Below are positions 1 to 5,002 of a DNA stretch of 5,262 nucleotides, one piece after another. The stretch's first letter is position 1; each line of letters opens with the position of its first letter. The stretch comes from Betaproteobacteria bacterium (GTDB lineage: Bacteria > Pseudomonadota > Gammaproteobacteria > Burkholderiales > Burkholderiaceae_D). A model generated the notes under the pieces. That model was not told the origin of the DNA. It saw only the letters and a list, made by a program, of their open reading frames with translations, and did no database searches. The translations under genes and the position numbers were made by a program. Location of the stretch: the NCBI GenBank assembly GCA_015655165.1, contig JAATFN010000279.1, positions 1 through 5,262 on the forward strand. Direction: 5' to 3'.

Positions 1-564
1 CTTAGCACCTTTAGCTTTTGCCACTTCACAAGCACGTTCGATCGCAGCCTTATTACCTGCAATGACCACTTGCGCCGGCGCATTGAAGTTAACTGCCTCC
101 ACAACTTCACCTTGTGCCGCTTCTGCACACACAGCGCGCACATCGTCATCTGACAAACCTAAAATTGCAGCCATGCCACCTTGACCGACAGGTACAGCCT
201 CTTGCATGACTTTGGCACGAAAACGTACCAATGGCACCGCATCCTTAAAGGCGATAACACCTGCTGCGACCAATGCCGAATACTCTCCCAGACTATGACC
301 TGCTACAACTGCGGGCACTTTGCCACCAGCGGCAATCCATGCACGATAAAATGCGACCGCCGCTGTTAACATCACCGGTTGGGTATTCGTTGTCAAATCG
401 AGCGCATCTTTAGGTCCTTCGGCAATCAGTTTACCAATGTCCAGACCCAATACATCAGACGCTTCAGCAACTGTTTCATTGACAACAGCATTGTCACCAA
501 AGCCGTTTAACATACCGATCGCTTGCGATCCTTGCCCGGGAAATACAAAAGCAAATTTTGTCAT
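1..564 (-). CDS. fabD: Malonyl-CoA:ACP transacylase FabD, N-terminal 188 residues (3' part outside window)
   Basis: FabD moves the malonyl group from malonyl-CoA to acyl carrier protein, giving the extender unit for cytoplasmic type II fatty acid synthesis. The ORF is open from the ATG at 564 to the left edge with no stop, giving 188 of roughly 310 expected residues. It starts MTKFAFVFPGQGSQ, the family's N-terminal FPGQGSQ motif (residues 8-14). The nucleophile motif GHSLGEYSAL places the catalytic Ser at 91, and Arg116 in the VRFRAKVMQ stretch matches the malonyl-carboxylate-binding arginine of the family. A QVVIAG segment lies near residue 165. The catalytic His would lie beyond the edge. 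The gap from the fabH stop is 52 bp and I see no strong Shine-Dalgarno sequence before the ATG, so translation may depend partly on upstream genes. Motifs and neighbours make the identity near certain. Confidence 0.97.
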   Translation of the reverse strand, partial: MTKFAFVFPGQGSQAIGMLNGFGDNAVVNETVAEASDVLGLDIGKLIAEGPKDALDLTTNTQPVMLTAAVAFYRAWIAAGGKVPAVVAGHSLGEYSALVAAGVIAFKDAVPLVRFRAKVMQEAVPVGQGGMAAILGLSDDDVRAVCAEAAQGEVVEAVNFNAPAQVVIAGNKAAIERACEVAKAKGAK

Positions 565-616
565 GCGTATGTTCTGTTCGTTCTATTTAGATAAAAAATC
601 CGTACTTGTTCGCCAA

Positions 617-1603
617 TTACATTCTGGCAAGAACAGCGCCCCAGGTGAAACCTCCACCCACACCTTCCATCATCACTTGATGGCCAGGTTTGATACGCCC
701 ATCGCGTATCGCATAATCCAACGCCAAAGGAATCGATGCTGCCGATGTATTACCGTGCTCATCGACTGTCACGACCATTTTTTCCAATGGCAAATGCAGT
801 TTTTTCGCCGTACTCTGCATAATACGAATATTGGCCTGATGCGGCACTAACCAGTCTATTTCAGACTGGTCAATCTTCGCTGCATCCAATACTTCTCGTG
901 CAACTTTATCGAGTAATCCGACTGCCAGCTTAAAAACAGCAGGTCCATCCATATATAAATAAGGACTACCGGTAATCGCACCATTACTGACAGTACCAGG
1001 TACGCATAAAATGTGCCCGTAACTTCCATCGGAATGAATCTTGGCCGCCAGAATACCCGGTTTTTCCGACGCACTCATCACAACTGCGCCAGCACCATCA
1101 CCGAACAACACACAGGTTGTACGATCATTGAAATCCAGAATATGGGAAAACACCTCTGCACCGATCACGAGCACATTCTTGTGCGCGCCGGATTTGATGA
1201 AACTGTCGGCAACTGACACAGCATAGACAAAACCGCTGCAAACAGCCTGTATGTCCATGGCAGCGGCACCGTTTTTCATGCCGAGTTTATGCTGCAACAC
1301 ACTGGCTGTACTCGGGAAACCACCGACATGATCCGGTGTCGATGTCGCAAAAATAATCAGATCGATATCATTGACTGCCAGACCTGCCATGTCAAGTGCA
1401 TGCTCTGCGGCAATCTTTGCCATATCACTGGACAATTGCCCGGGTGCGGCATAATGTCGTGCGGAAATACCGCTTCGCGAGACAATCCACTCATCCGATG
1501 TTTCAATCCCTTTTTCGGCTAATTGCTTGGCCAACGCATCGTTTGTCACGCGTTGTTCTGGCAAATAGCTACCTGTGCCTACAATTTTGCTATATAGAGT
1601 CAT
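617..1603 (-). CDS. fabH: Beta-ketoacyl-ACP synthase III FabH
   Basis: FabH condenses acetyl-CoA with malonyl-ACP to acetoacetyl-ACP, starting fatty acid elongation in the cytoplasm. The 328-residue product has the full thiolase-fold catalytic triad: Cys122 in DIQAVCSGF, His255 in VPHQANIR and Asn285 in HGNTSAAS. The N-terminus [21 protein letters not shown] is typical, and the [12 protein letters not shown] segment is preceded by a short insertion (around residues 28-35) relative to E. coli FabH, as I recall for betaproteobacteria. The C-terminal [12 protein letters not shown] glycine motif is intact. The ATG at 1603 lies inside the end of plsX (14-bp overlap), behind a purine-rich AGAGAAAAAGA stretch that also codes for the PlsX C-terminus, so translation is probably coupled to plsX. 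It is followed by fabD in the same direction. Confidence 0.98.
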   Translation of the reverse strand: MTLYSKIVGTGSYLPEQRVTNDALAKQLAEKGIETSDEWIVSRSGISARHYAAPGQLSSDMAKIAAEHALDMAGLAVNDIDLIIFATSTPDHVGGFPSTASVLQHKLGMKNGAAAMDIQAVCSGFVYAVSVADSFIKSGAHKNVLVIGAEVFSHILDFNDRTTCVLFGDGAGAVVMSASEKPGILAAKIHSDGSYGHILCVPGTVSNGAITGSPYLYMDGPAVFKLAVGLLDKVAREVLDAAKIDQSEIDWLVPHQANIRIMQSTAKKLHLPLEKMVVTVDEHGNTSAASIPLALDYAIRDGRIKPGHQVMMEGVGGGFTWGAVLARM

Positions 1604-2699
1604 TCTTTTTCTCTGACATCATTGGTTCGGTTGATGTTGGCTCGTTTGCCGCCTCACTGGCACCAGCGTCGGGCACTTGCGGGATCAATTCTGCCATGAC
1701 TGCGACAATACGCGAGAGTACATCGTATTTCGCCGCATTATATGCACGCTTGATCGCCCATTCAAAAGCATATGCATCAGCACCACCGTGGCTCTTGAAT
1801 ACCAAACCACGCAAACCTAATAAACTTGCACCATTGTAACGTGACGGGTTCAAACGTTTGGACAATGCTTTTATGGCACCATACGCAATTAACGCACCCA
1901 ATTTGTTAATAATGCCCCGCTTGAATTCAGTTGTTAATACAATTTTAACAAACCGGCCAAGCCCCTCAGACGTTTTTAACGCCACGTTACCCACAAAACC
2001 ATCGCATACAACAATATCTGTTGTCCCTTCAAAAATATCATTACCTTCTACATTACCGTAGAAATTCACAATACCTTTTTCATGATCATGGCGTAACAGA
2101 ACTGCCGTTGCCTTGACCAGTTCATTACCTTTAATCTCTTCTTCACCGATATTCAACAAACCCACAGTTGGCTTGGACTTACCTTCCATTGCAGCAACCA
2201 GTGCAGAACCCATCACTGCAAATTGACGCAAGTGCTCCGCCTCGCAATCCACATTTGCCCCCAAGTCGAGCATATACGTTGGACCGTCATTCTGGTTAGG
2301 CAAAATGGTACAAATCGCGGGACGATCAACTCCCGGGAGCGTTTTAAGAATATAGCGAGATACAGCCATCAATGCACCGGTGTTACCCGCAGATACCGCA
2401 GTTTGAGCCAGACCTTCTTTGACCAAGCTCACAGCCACCCGCATCGACGAATCTTTTTTACGTCGCAAAGCGACTTCAATCGGATCGTCCATAGCAATCA
2501 CTTCCGTCGCATTACACACGGTAATACGAGGATGAGAAGCTGCTTTGTGTTTTTCCAGTACTGCCTGGATGATTTCCTCACGCCCAACCAATATCAACTC
2601 AACATCAGGAGTCTGGTTGGCGAAAGAAACAGCGGCAGGTACTGTAATAGATGGGCCAAAATCACCACCCATACAGTCAATAGAGATTTTTATGGTCAT
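1590..2699 (-). CDS. plsX: Phosphate acyltransferase PlsX
   Basis: PlsX makes acyl-phosphate from acyl-ACP; PlsY then uses it to acylate glycerol-3-phosphate, so PlsX links fatty acid synthesis to membrane phospholipids as a peripheral membrane enzyme. The 369-residue protein shows the N-terminal DCMGGDFGP motif (8-16), [10 protein letters not shown] (103-112), LDLGANVDC (144-152), [11 protein letters not shown] (183-193), [11 protein letters not shown] (232-242) and [11 protein letters not shown] (296-306), all in the expected order. It is some 20-30 residues longer than common PlsX proteins because of a polar, Ala/Ser/Thr/Glu-rich tail from about 341 to 369 that looks disordered. The ATG at 2699 has only a distant purine-rich AGAGG (2715-2719, 15 nt away); no better in-frame start was seen. 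It begins a plsX-fabH-fabD unit behind a terminator and its own putative promoter. Confidence 0.97.
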   Translation of the reverse strand: MTIKISIDCMGGDFGPSITVPAAVSFANQTPDVELILVGREEIIQAVLEKHKAASHPRITVCNATEVIAMDDPIEVALRRKKDSSMRVAVSLVKEGLAQTAVSAGNTGALMAVSRYILKTLPGVDRPAICTILPNQNDGPTYMLDLGANVDCEAEHLRQFAVMGSALVAAMEGKSKPTVGLLNIGEEEIKGNELVKATAVLLRHDHEKGIVNFYGNVEGNDIFEGTTDIVVCDGFVGNVALKTSEGLGRFVKIVLTTEFKRGIINKLGALIAYGAIKALSKRLNPSRYNGASLLGLRGLVFKSHGGADAYAFEWAIKRAYNAAKYDVLSRIVAVMAELIPQVPDAGASEAANEPTSTEPMMSEKKNDSI

Positions 2700-2714
2700 T
2701 GTTTTGATTCTGAG

Positions 2715-2719
2715 CCTCT
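2715..2719 (-). promoter_or_regulatory. Possible distant ribosome binding site of plsX
   Basis: AGAGG on the minus strand lies 15 nt before the plsX ATG, much farther than the usual 5-9 nt. No closer purine-rich match exists, so plsX translation may start weakly or by other means. Confidence 0.3.
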
Positions 2720-2727
2720 GCCCCTAC

Positions 2728-2755
2728 ATTATGCGGCAGATTAAGCGCGATTCAA
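2728..2755 (-). promoter_or_regulatory. Putative sigma-70 promoter for plsX-fabH-fabD
   Basis: On the minus strand TTGAAT (2750-2755) and CATAAT (2728-2733, five of six to TATAAT) are separated by 16 bp. They lie between the rpmF/plsX terminator and the plsX start, predicting a leader of roughly 20 nt. The position just after a terminator makes a separate plsX promoter sensible. This is sequence match only. Confidence 0.5.
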
Positions 2756-2779
2756 AATGACTTGTCGACTACTAGACAC

Positions 2780-2834
2780 AAAAAACCGGCGCACAAGCAA
2801 TCCTCATACGAGAACACCACACGCCGGATTTTTT
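2780..2834. terminator. Bidirectional intrinsic terminator between rpmF and plsX
   Basis: On the plus strand AAAAAACCGGCG (2780-2791) faces CGCCGGATTTTTT (2822-2834). The GC-rich 6-bp stem is flanked by an A-run on one side and a T-run on the other, so it can terminate in both directions. On the minus strand it follows the rpmF stop by about 22 nt. The 30-nt interior is long, but contains a second small hairpin (TTCTC-GTAT-GAGGA on the minus strand), giving a stacked two-hairpin shape. It would reduce readthrough from yceD-rpmF into plsX. Confidence 0.7.
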
Positions 2835-2856
2835 ATGTTTCGCAGTAGCGACGAGC

Positions 2857-3039
2857 TTACTCGTCGTTCTTTGTCTTCAAAACCTTACGACCACGATAAA
2901 AGCCGTTAGGGCTGATATGGTGACGCAAGTGTGTTTCACCTGTTGTAGACTCAACAGCCAATGAAGGTGCTGTCAAGAAATCATGCGCACGATGCATGCC
3001 GCGCTTTGACGGGGTCTTTTTGTTTTGCTGAACAGCCAT
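2857..3039 (-). CDS. rpmF: 50S ribosomal protein L32 (bL32)
   Basis: bL32 is a small basic protein of the large ribosomal subunit. The 60-residue product begins [20 protein letters not shown], the standard bacterial L32 start, and contains [20 protein letters not shown] (35-54), matching the conserved C-terminal half. It lacks the zinc-binding cysteine pairs found in some L32 proteins, as in E. coli, and ends with a short acidic NDE. The ATG has an excellent Shine-Dalgarno sequence, TAGGAG, 5 nt upstream. yceD lies 91 bp upstream and a terminator lies directly downstream, in keeping with the conserved yceD-rpmF pair. Confidence 0.98.
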   Translation of the reverse strand: MAVQQNKKTPSKRGMHRAHDFLTAPSLAVESTTGETHLRHHISPNGFYRGRKVLKTKNDE

Positions 3040-3044
3040 GATAA

Positions 3045-3050
3045 CTCCTA
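3045..3050 (-). promoter_or_regulatory. Strong ribosome binding site of rpmF
   Basis: TAGGAG on the minus strand with a 5-nt gap to the ATG at 3039. It is by far the best Shine-Dalgarno match among the genes of this window and fixes the rpmF start. Confidence 0.85.
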
Positions 3051-3066
3051 AACCATAATTACGTAA

Positions 3067-3075
3067 ATTTTAACA
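3067..3075 (-). promoter_or_regulatory. Possible extended -10 promoter for rpmF
   Basis: The minus strand reads TGTTAAAAT, an extended -10 element (TGn plus TAAAAT, five of six to TATAAT), about 28 nt before the rpmF ATG. No convincing -35 box is seen at 16-18 bp, which is acceptable for extended -10 promoters. It would let L32 be made independently of yceD. Inference from sequence match only. Confidence 0.4.
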
Positions 3076-3115
3076 TATCCAGACCCAATTACCACCGAGT
3101 CCAACATTTTCCTAC

Positions 3116-3145
3116 AAGACCGAAACAAGATTATTGTTTCGTCTT
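3116..3145. other. Hairpin enclosing the yceD stop codon
   Basis: Plus-strand arms 3116-3128 and 3134-3145 pair over 12 bp (8 bp, a one-base bulge at C3120, then 4 bp) around a 5-nt loop, 3129-3133. The yceD stop codon (3131-3133) sits in the loop. On the minus-strand transcript no U-run follows, so it is not a standard intrinsic terminator. It may be an mRNA processing or stability element between yceD and rpmF. Confidence 0.6.
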
Positions 3146-3637
3146 TATATCCTTTAGCATTGCAAACGGCGAGGGACGCACACCACTACCTTCCGTAGCC
3201 CCACTCGCCTTCGCATCTGGACAGACACTATGCTTAGGCGCTAAAGGCAACGCCAACAATGCTTCATCCTCAATCAGATATTGTGTGTCGAATGCTGTAG
3301 AACCCACAATCACATCGATAGCATCATCATCCAATACCGATTCAATTTCATCCGCATTATTTTCGTCTTTAGCCAAGACAATCACTGATTGAGAGTCAAT
3401 ATGGTGTGGCAATGCCAATAAGCAGCGCTGACAGACCAGATTGACATCCCCCGACACAGACAGTGTTAACTGCGTATGCCCGAAGTTATCCAATCCACCA
3501 ACCAGAGACCATTTCACAGATCCTGCCTGATCAATCGTCTCTGCGGCCAACCGACTCAATTCGGCAACAGCTATATCACCTTCATGACGCTCGTTTTTCT
3601 TACAAAAAGCAAACGCGTCAATGACAAAAGCGCCCAT
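3131..3637 (-). CDS. yceD: YceD / DUF177 family protein (23S rRNA accumulation protein)
   Basis: YceD (DUF177) proteins are linked to 23S rRNA and large-subunit accumulation, and their genes almost always precede rpmF, as here; the molecular action is poorly defined. From the ATG at 3637 the product has 168 residues. Visible hallmarks are the CQRC motif (Cys69 and Cys72), the acidic stretch DDDAIDVI (103-110), the IEDEALLALPLAPKH segment (122-136) and Cys139 just after it, all in usual DUF177 order. The N-terminal VIDAFAFCKK segment resembles betaproteobacterial members. A TTG at 3643, two codons upstream, is an alternative start with GGG 8 nt before it; neither start has a classic Shine-Dalgarno sequence. 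I chose ATG because it gives the family-like beginning. It is the first gene of the minus-strand cluster. Confidence 0.92.
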   Translation of the reverse strand: MGAFVIDAFAFCKKNERHEGDIAVAELSRLAAETIDQAGSVKWSLVGGLDNFGHTQLTLSVSGDVNLVCQRCLLALPHHIDSQSVIVLAKDENNADEIESVLDDDAIDVIVGSTAFDTQYLIEDEALLALPLAPKHSVCPDAKASGATEGSGVRPSPFAMLKDIKTKQ

Positions 3638-3666
3638 AATCAATAATCGAACCCAGAAAACCTGCG

Positions 3667-3696
3667 ATAATAACAGGGTTTTCCCTTGCCCGTCAA
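3667..3696 (-). promoter_or_regulatory. Sigma-70 promoter for the yceD-rpmF operon
   Basis: On the minus strand TTGACG (3691-3696, five of six to consensus) is followed after 18 bp by TATTAT (3667-3672, five of six). This is the best promoter match in the window. Transcription would start near 3660, about 20-25 nt before yceD. The spacer contains a small inverted repeat, AGGG-AAAA-CCCT, that could be an operator or chance. The promoter sits in the 89-bp divergent gap shared with maf. Confidence 0.65.
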
Positions 3697-3732
3697 AGTG
3701 TTAGCTGCCTTTTATTCAATTTATTCATTACC

Positions 3733-4365
3733 ATGCTGCCAACATCGTCATTTCCGCGTTTAATTCTTGGCTCAAGCTCTGCATACCGCAAGGAATTACT
3801 ATCCAGATTACGGTTGCCATTCGAAGTCATCGTGCCTGACATTGACGAAACACCAAATGCAGGTGAATTACCGCAAGACACTGCATGCCGGCTGGCAAAA
3901 GAAAAAGCATTTGCCGTTGCAAAAAACGCACCGGGCGCATTGATCATTGCATCAGATCAGGTGGCAACACTAGACGACAAACACATCGGCAAACCCTGCA
4001 ATCACGCAAATGCACTATATCAATTGCAAACCATGCGCGGTAAAGAGGTCATATTTCATACCGCACTGTGTTTATTTGACACCAGAAATCAGGATTCCGT
4101 ACTTGCACTGCAATTAACGAATATACAAACATTCGTCACATTCAGAGACCTGCCCGATGCAGAACTCGATGCCTATTTACACCTTGAACAGCCCTATGAT
4201 TGTGCCGGCAGCGCCAAAAACGAAGGCTTAGGTATCGCCATTCTGGAAAACATTCGTACAGATGATCCAACAGCGTTAACCGGCCTACCCTTGATTGCCC
4301 TAACTGGCATGTTACGCAAGGCCGGCATCACATTTTTCAGTAGATCCGGCTACCCTAGCCTTTAA
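3733..4365 (+). CDS. yceF: Maf-family nucleotide pyrophosphatase, YceF (m7GTP) type
   Basis: Maf proteins hydrolyse non-canonical or modified nucleoside triphosphates to monophosphate and pyrophosphate; the YceF subgroup prefers 7-methyl-GTP. The 210-residue product shows LGSSSAYRKELL (12-23, the SxSxxR phosphate-binding motif), the IDET motif (37-40), ASDQV (73-77, with the catalytic acid Asp75), GKP (86-88) and EQPYDCAGSAKNEGLGI (152-168). SDQV and CAGSxKxEG resemble E. coli YceF rather than the dTTP/UTP-type Maf, so I assign the m7GTP class by motif comparison. The extra C-terminal FFSRSGYPSL is short and not conserved. The ATG at 3733 has no Shine-Dalgarno sequence; the leader is T/A-rich. 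The gene is divergent from yceD, as in E. coli, and overlaps the convergent DUF1289 gene by 11 bp. Confidence 0.95.
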   Translation: MLPTSSFPRLILGSSSAYRKELLSRLRLPFEVIVPDIDETPNAGELPQDTACRLAKEKAFAVAKNAPGALIIASDQVATLDDKHIGKPCNHANALYQLQTMRGKEVIFHTALCLFDTRNQDSVLALQLTNIQTFVTFRDLPDAELDAYLHLEQPYDCAGSAKNEGLGIAILENIRTDDPTALTGLPLIALTGMLRKAGITFFSRSGYPSL

Positions 4366-4552
4366 GGCTATATAAGGGATAACCTTGCGACAAGATACGC
4401 TCCCAAATCACCTCTTTATCTTCTTGCGCCATCGTCATCCACGCAGAAATCTCATTGAGCGTTCTGCCGCAGCCAACACATCTCCCCTCCACGGTCGGAA
4501 TACAAACCTTGATACAAGGACTATCGGGACGCTCGGAGGGAAACTTATTCAT
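4355..4552 (-). CDS. DUF1289 small four-cysteine protein
   Basis: The 65-residue product from the ATG at 4552 carries SPCIKVCIPTVEGRCVGCGR (11-30) followed by TLNEISAWMTM, the signature of the DUF1289 family. Cys13, Cys17, Cys25 and Cys28 form a C-x3-C-x7-C-x2-C set that probably binds zinc or another metal. The biochemical role of the family is unknown. A GTG one codon upstream (4555) is an alternative start; no clear Shine-Dalgarno sequence precedes either. A TTGATA hexamer at 4588-4593 (minus strand) might be a -35 box, but no good -10 follows. It is convergent with maf and their ends overlap by 11 bp, within a palindrome. Confidence 0.9.
   Translation of the reverse strand: MNKFPSERPDSPCIKVCIPTVEGRCVGCGRTLNEISAWMTMAQEDKEVIWERILSQGYPLYSLKG
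4356..4370. repeat. Palindrome spanning both stop codons of maf and the DUF1289 gene
   Basis: TAGCCTTTAAGGCTA is a perfect 15-nt inverted repeat around a central T. The maf stop TAA (4363-4365) lies within it, and the stop codon of the opposing gene (4355-4357) overlaps its left edge. It can form a 5-bp stem with a TTTAA loop on either strand. No T-run follows, so efficient intrinsic termination is unlikely. Confidence 0.55.
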
Positions 4553-4631
4553 CACAATAGCGCAGAAAAATGTTCATGTTTGCATCGTATCAAATCATGA
4601 CACTGTCTGCTTTAAAAACGGCGCACAAAAG

Positions 4632-4658
4632 AAAAAAGCCCACAGCAAGCTGTGGGCT
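4632..4658 (-). terminator. Intrinsic terminator of sRNA sibling 1
   Basis: Plus-strand arms AGCCCACAG (4637-4645) and CTGTGGGCT (4650-4658) form a perfect 9-bp stem with a 4-nt loop. On the minus strand this is followed by a run of six Ts (4637-4632). No T-run follows it on the plus strand, so it is directional and fixes the orientation of the RNA gene. Confidence 0.9.
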
Positions 4659-4695
4659 GAAATCCAATTCTTTTAGAGGAAATTGGAGGAGACAG
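4632..4695 (-). ncRNA. Short anti-Shine-Dalgarno sRNA, sibling 1 (TSR-like)
   Basis: A predicted RNA of about 64 nt on the minus strand. It begins near 4695 (7 nt after a TAAAGT -10 box), has UCUCCUCC (4685-4692), a perfect complement of GGAGGAGA-type ribosome binding sites, then a 6-bp stem CCAATT/AATTGG (4664-4669 with 4681-4686) whose loop holds a second CCUC, and ends in a 9-bp terminator hairpin and U-run. A sibling with 18- and 14-bp identical blocks lies 216 bp away. No ORF is conserved between the two. The design recalls the betaproteobacterial toxic small RNA (TSR) family as I remember it, which is thought to interfere with translation through an anti-Shine-Dalgarno motif. Family membership and the 5' end are inference. 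Confidence 0.7.
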
Positions 4696-4700
4696 GTGTA

Positions 4701-4730
4701 ACTTTACCCATGCTGCCATCAATCATCCAC
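4701..4730 (-). promoter_or_regulatory. Putative promoter of sRNA sibling 1
   Basis: On the minus strand GTGGAT (4725-4730) and TAAAGT (4701-4706) are spaced 18 bp, the same spacing and nearly the same boxes as at sibling 2. Similarity extends further upstream (a shared TGATATG-type motif at about 4742-4750). Each box alone is weak; the support is their conservation between copies. Confidence 0.45.
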
Positions 4731-4847
4731 TTTATTAATCGCATATCAATTATTCACAAAACATATATCACCTTGCCGCCTCTGCCGAAGCACTGCAGCA
4801 TTTTATTCAAAACAGGACAATTTCGGGCAAGTATGTGAAACAGGCAG

Positions 4848-4876
4848 AAAAAAACCCGCAGACTAAGCTGCGGGTT
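4848..4876 (-). terminator. Intrinsic terminator of sRNA sibling 2
   Basis: Plus-strand arms AACCCGCAG (4853-4861) and CTGCGGGTT (4868-4876) form a perfect 9-bp stem with a 6-nt loop. On the minus strand it is followed by seven Ts (4854-4848), so it works for minus-strand transcripts only. Confidence 0.9.
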
Positions 4877-4910
4877 AAATCCAATTCTTTGGAGGAAATT
4901 GGAGGAGACG
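4848..4910 (-). ncRNA. Short anti-Shine-Dalgarno sRNA, sibling 2 (TSR-like)
   Basis: The second predicted RNA of about 63 nt, on the minus strand, with the same architecture as sibling 1. It has UCUCCUCC (4901-4908), the CCAATT/AATTGG stem (4881-4886 with 4897-4902) with a full CCUCC in its 10-nt loop, and a 9-bp terminator hairpin with a 6-nt loop and a 7-nt U-run. Differences from sibling 1 fall in loops, the 5' tip, or as compensatory pairs in the terminator stem. This copy shows two complete CCUCC motifs, so it may bind ribosome binding sites more strongly. The transcription start near 4910 is inferred from the TAAAGT box. Confidence 0.7.
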
Positions 4911-4915
4911 AGTAC

Positions 4916-4945
4916 ACTTTATCCAACACCGCGTAACAAATCCAA
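4916..4945 (-). promoter_or_regulatory. Putative promoter of sRNA sibling 2
   Basis: On the minus strand TTGGAT (4940-4945) and TAAAGT (4916-4921) are spaced 18 bp, matching the arrangement before sibling 1. A TGATATG motif also lies upstream (about 4957-4963). Confidence 0.45.
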
Positions 4946-5002
4946 TTCTTTATTCTCATATCAGATATACAGAAATGTAATAATAGATTCAAGCCCCGTT
5001 TA

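Larger units (their letters stand above)
4660..4951. repeat. Dispersed repeat set: one 14-bp word three times, one 18-bp word twice
   Basis: AAATCCAATTCTTT (plus strand) occurs exactly at 4660-4673, 4877-4890 and 4938-4951. GAGGAAATTGGAGGAGAC occurs at 4676-4693 and 4892-4909. The first two sites of the 14-mer are inside the sRNA siblings; the third overlaps the -35 region of sibling 2. The spacer between siblings (about 4731-4847) shows no other gene; it should hold the upstream control region of sibling 1. Confidence 0.9.

Noticed and set aside
437..850. Plus-strand open frames opposite fabD and fabH
   Set aside because: Shadow frames; the minus strand encodes proteins with complete catalytic motifs there.
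2223..2744. Long plus-strand open frame opposite plsX
   Set aside because: Its product looks like low-complexity antisense of PlsX with no domain, and the PlsX motifs are clear.
3686..3715. Plus-strand promoter for maf (TTGCCC followed by TTTTAT)
   Set aside because: Each box matches only four of six positions and the DNA overlaps the much better yceD promoter; not strong enough to annotate.
4742..4802. 15-codon minus-strand ORF between the sRNA siblings
   Set aside because: No ribosome binding site, no similarity to anything known, and a length expected by chance.
4685..4835. GGAGGAGA on the plus strand as a ribosome binding site for a 42-codon ORF starting at ATG 4710
   Set aside because: The gap to the ATG is about 17 nt, the second copy of the motif has no matching ORF, and the terminators point the other way. 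The motif is better explained as anti-SD on the minus strand.
4660..4951. CRISPR array
   Set aside because: Only two to three repeats, unequal spacing, and the repeats form part of a promoter-RNA-terminator unit.
4807..4992. A minus-strand 61-codon reading frame across sRNA sibling 2
   Set aside because: It crosses a promoter-like region and a terminator, resembles no family, and has no counterpart at sibling 1.
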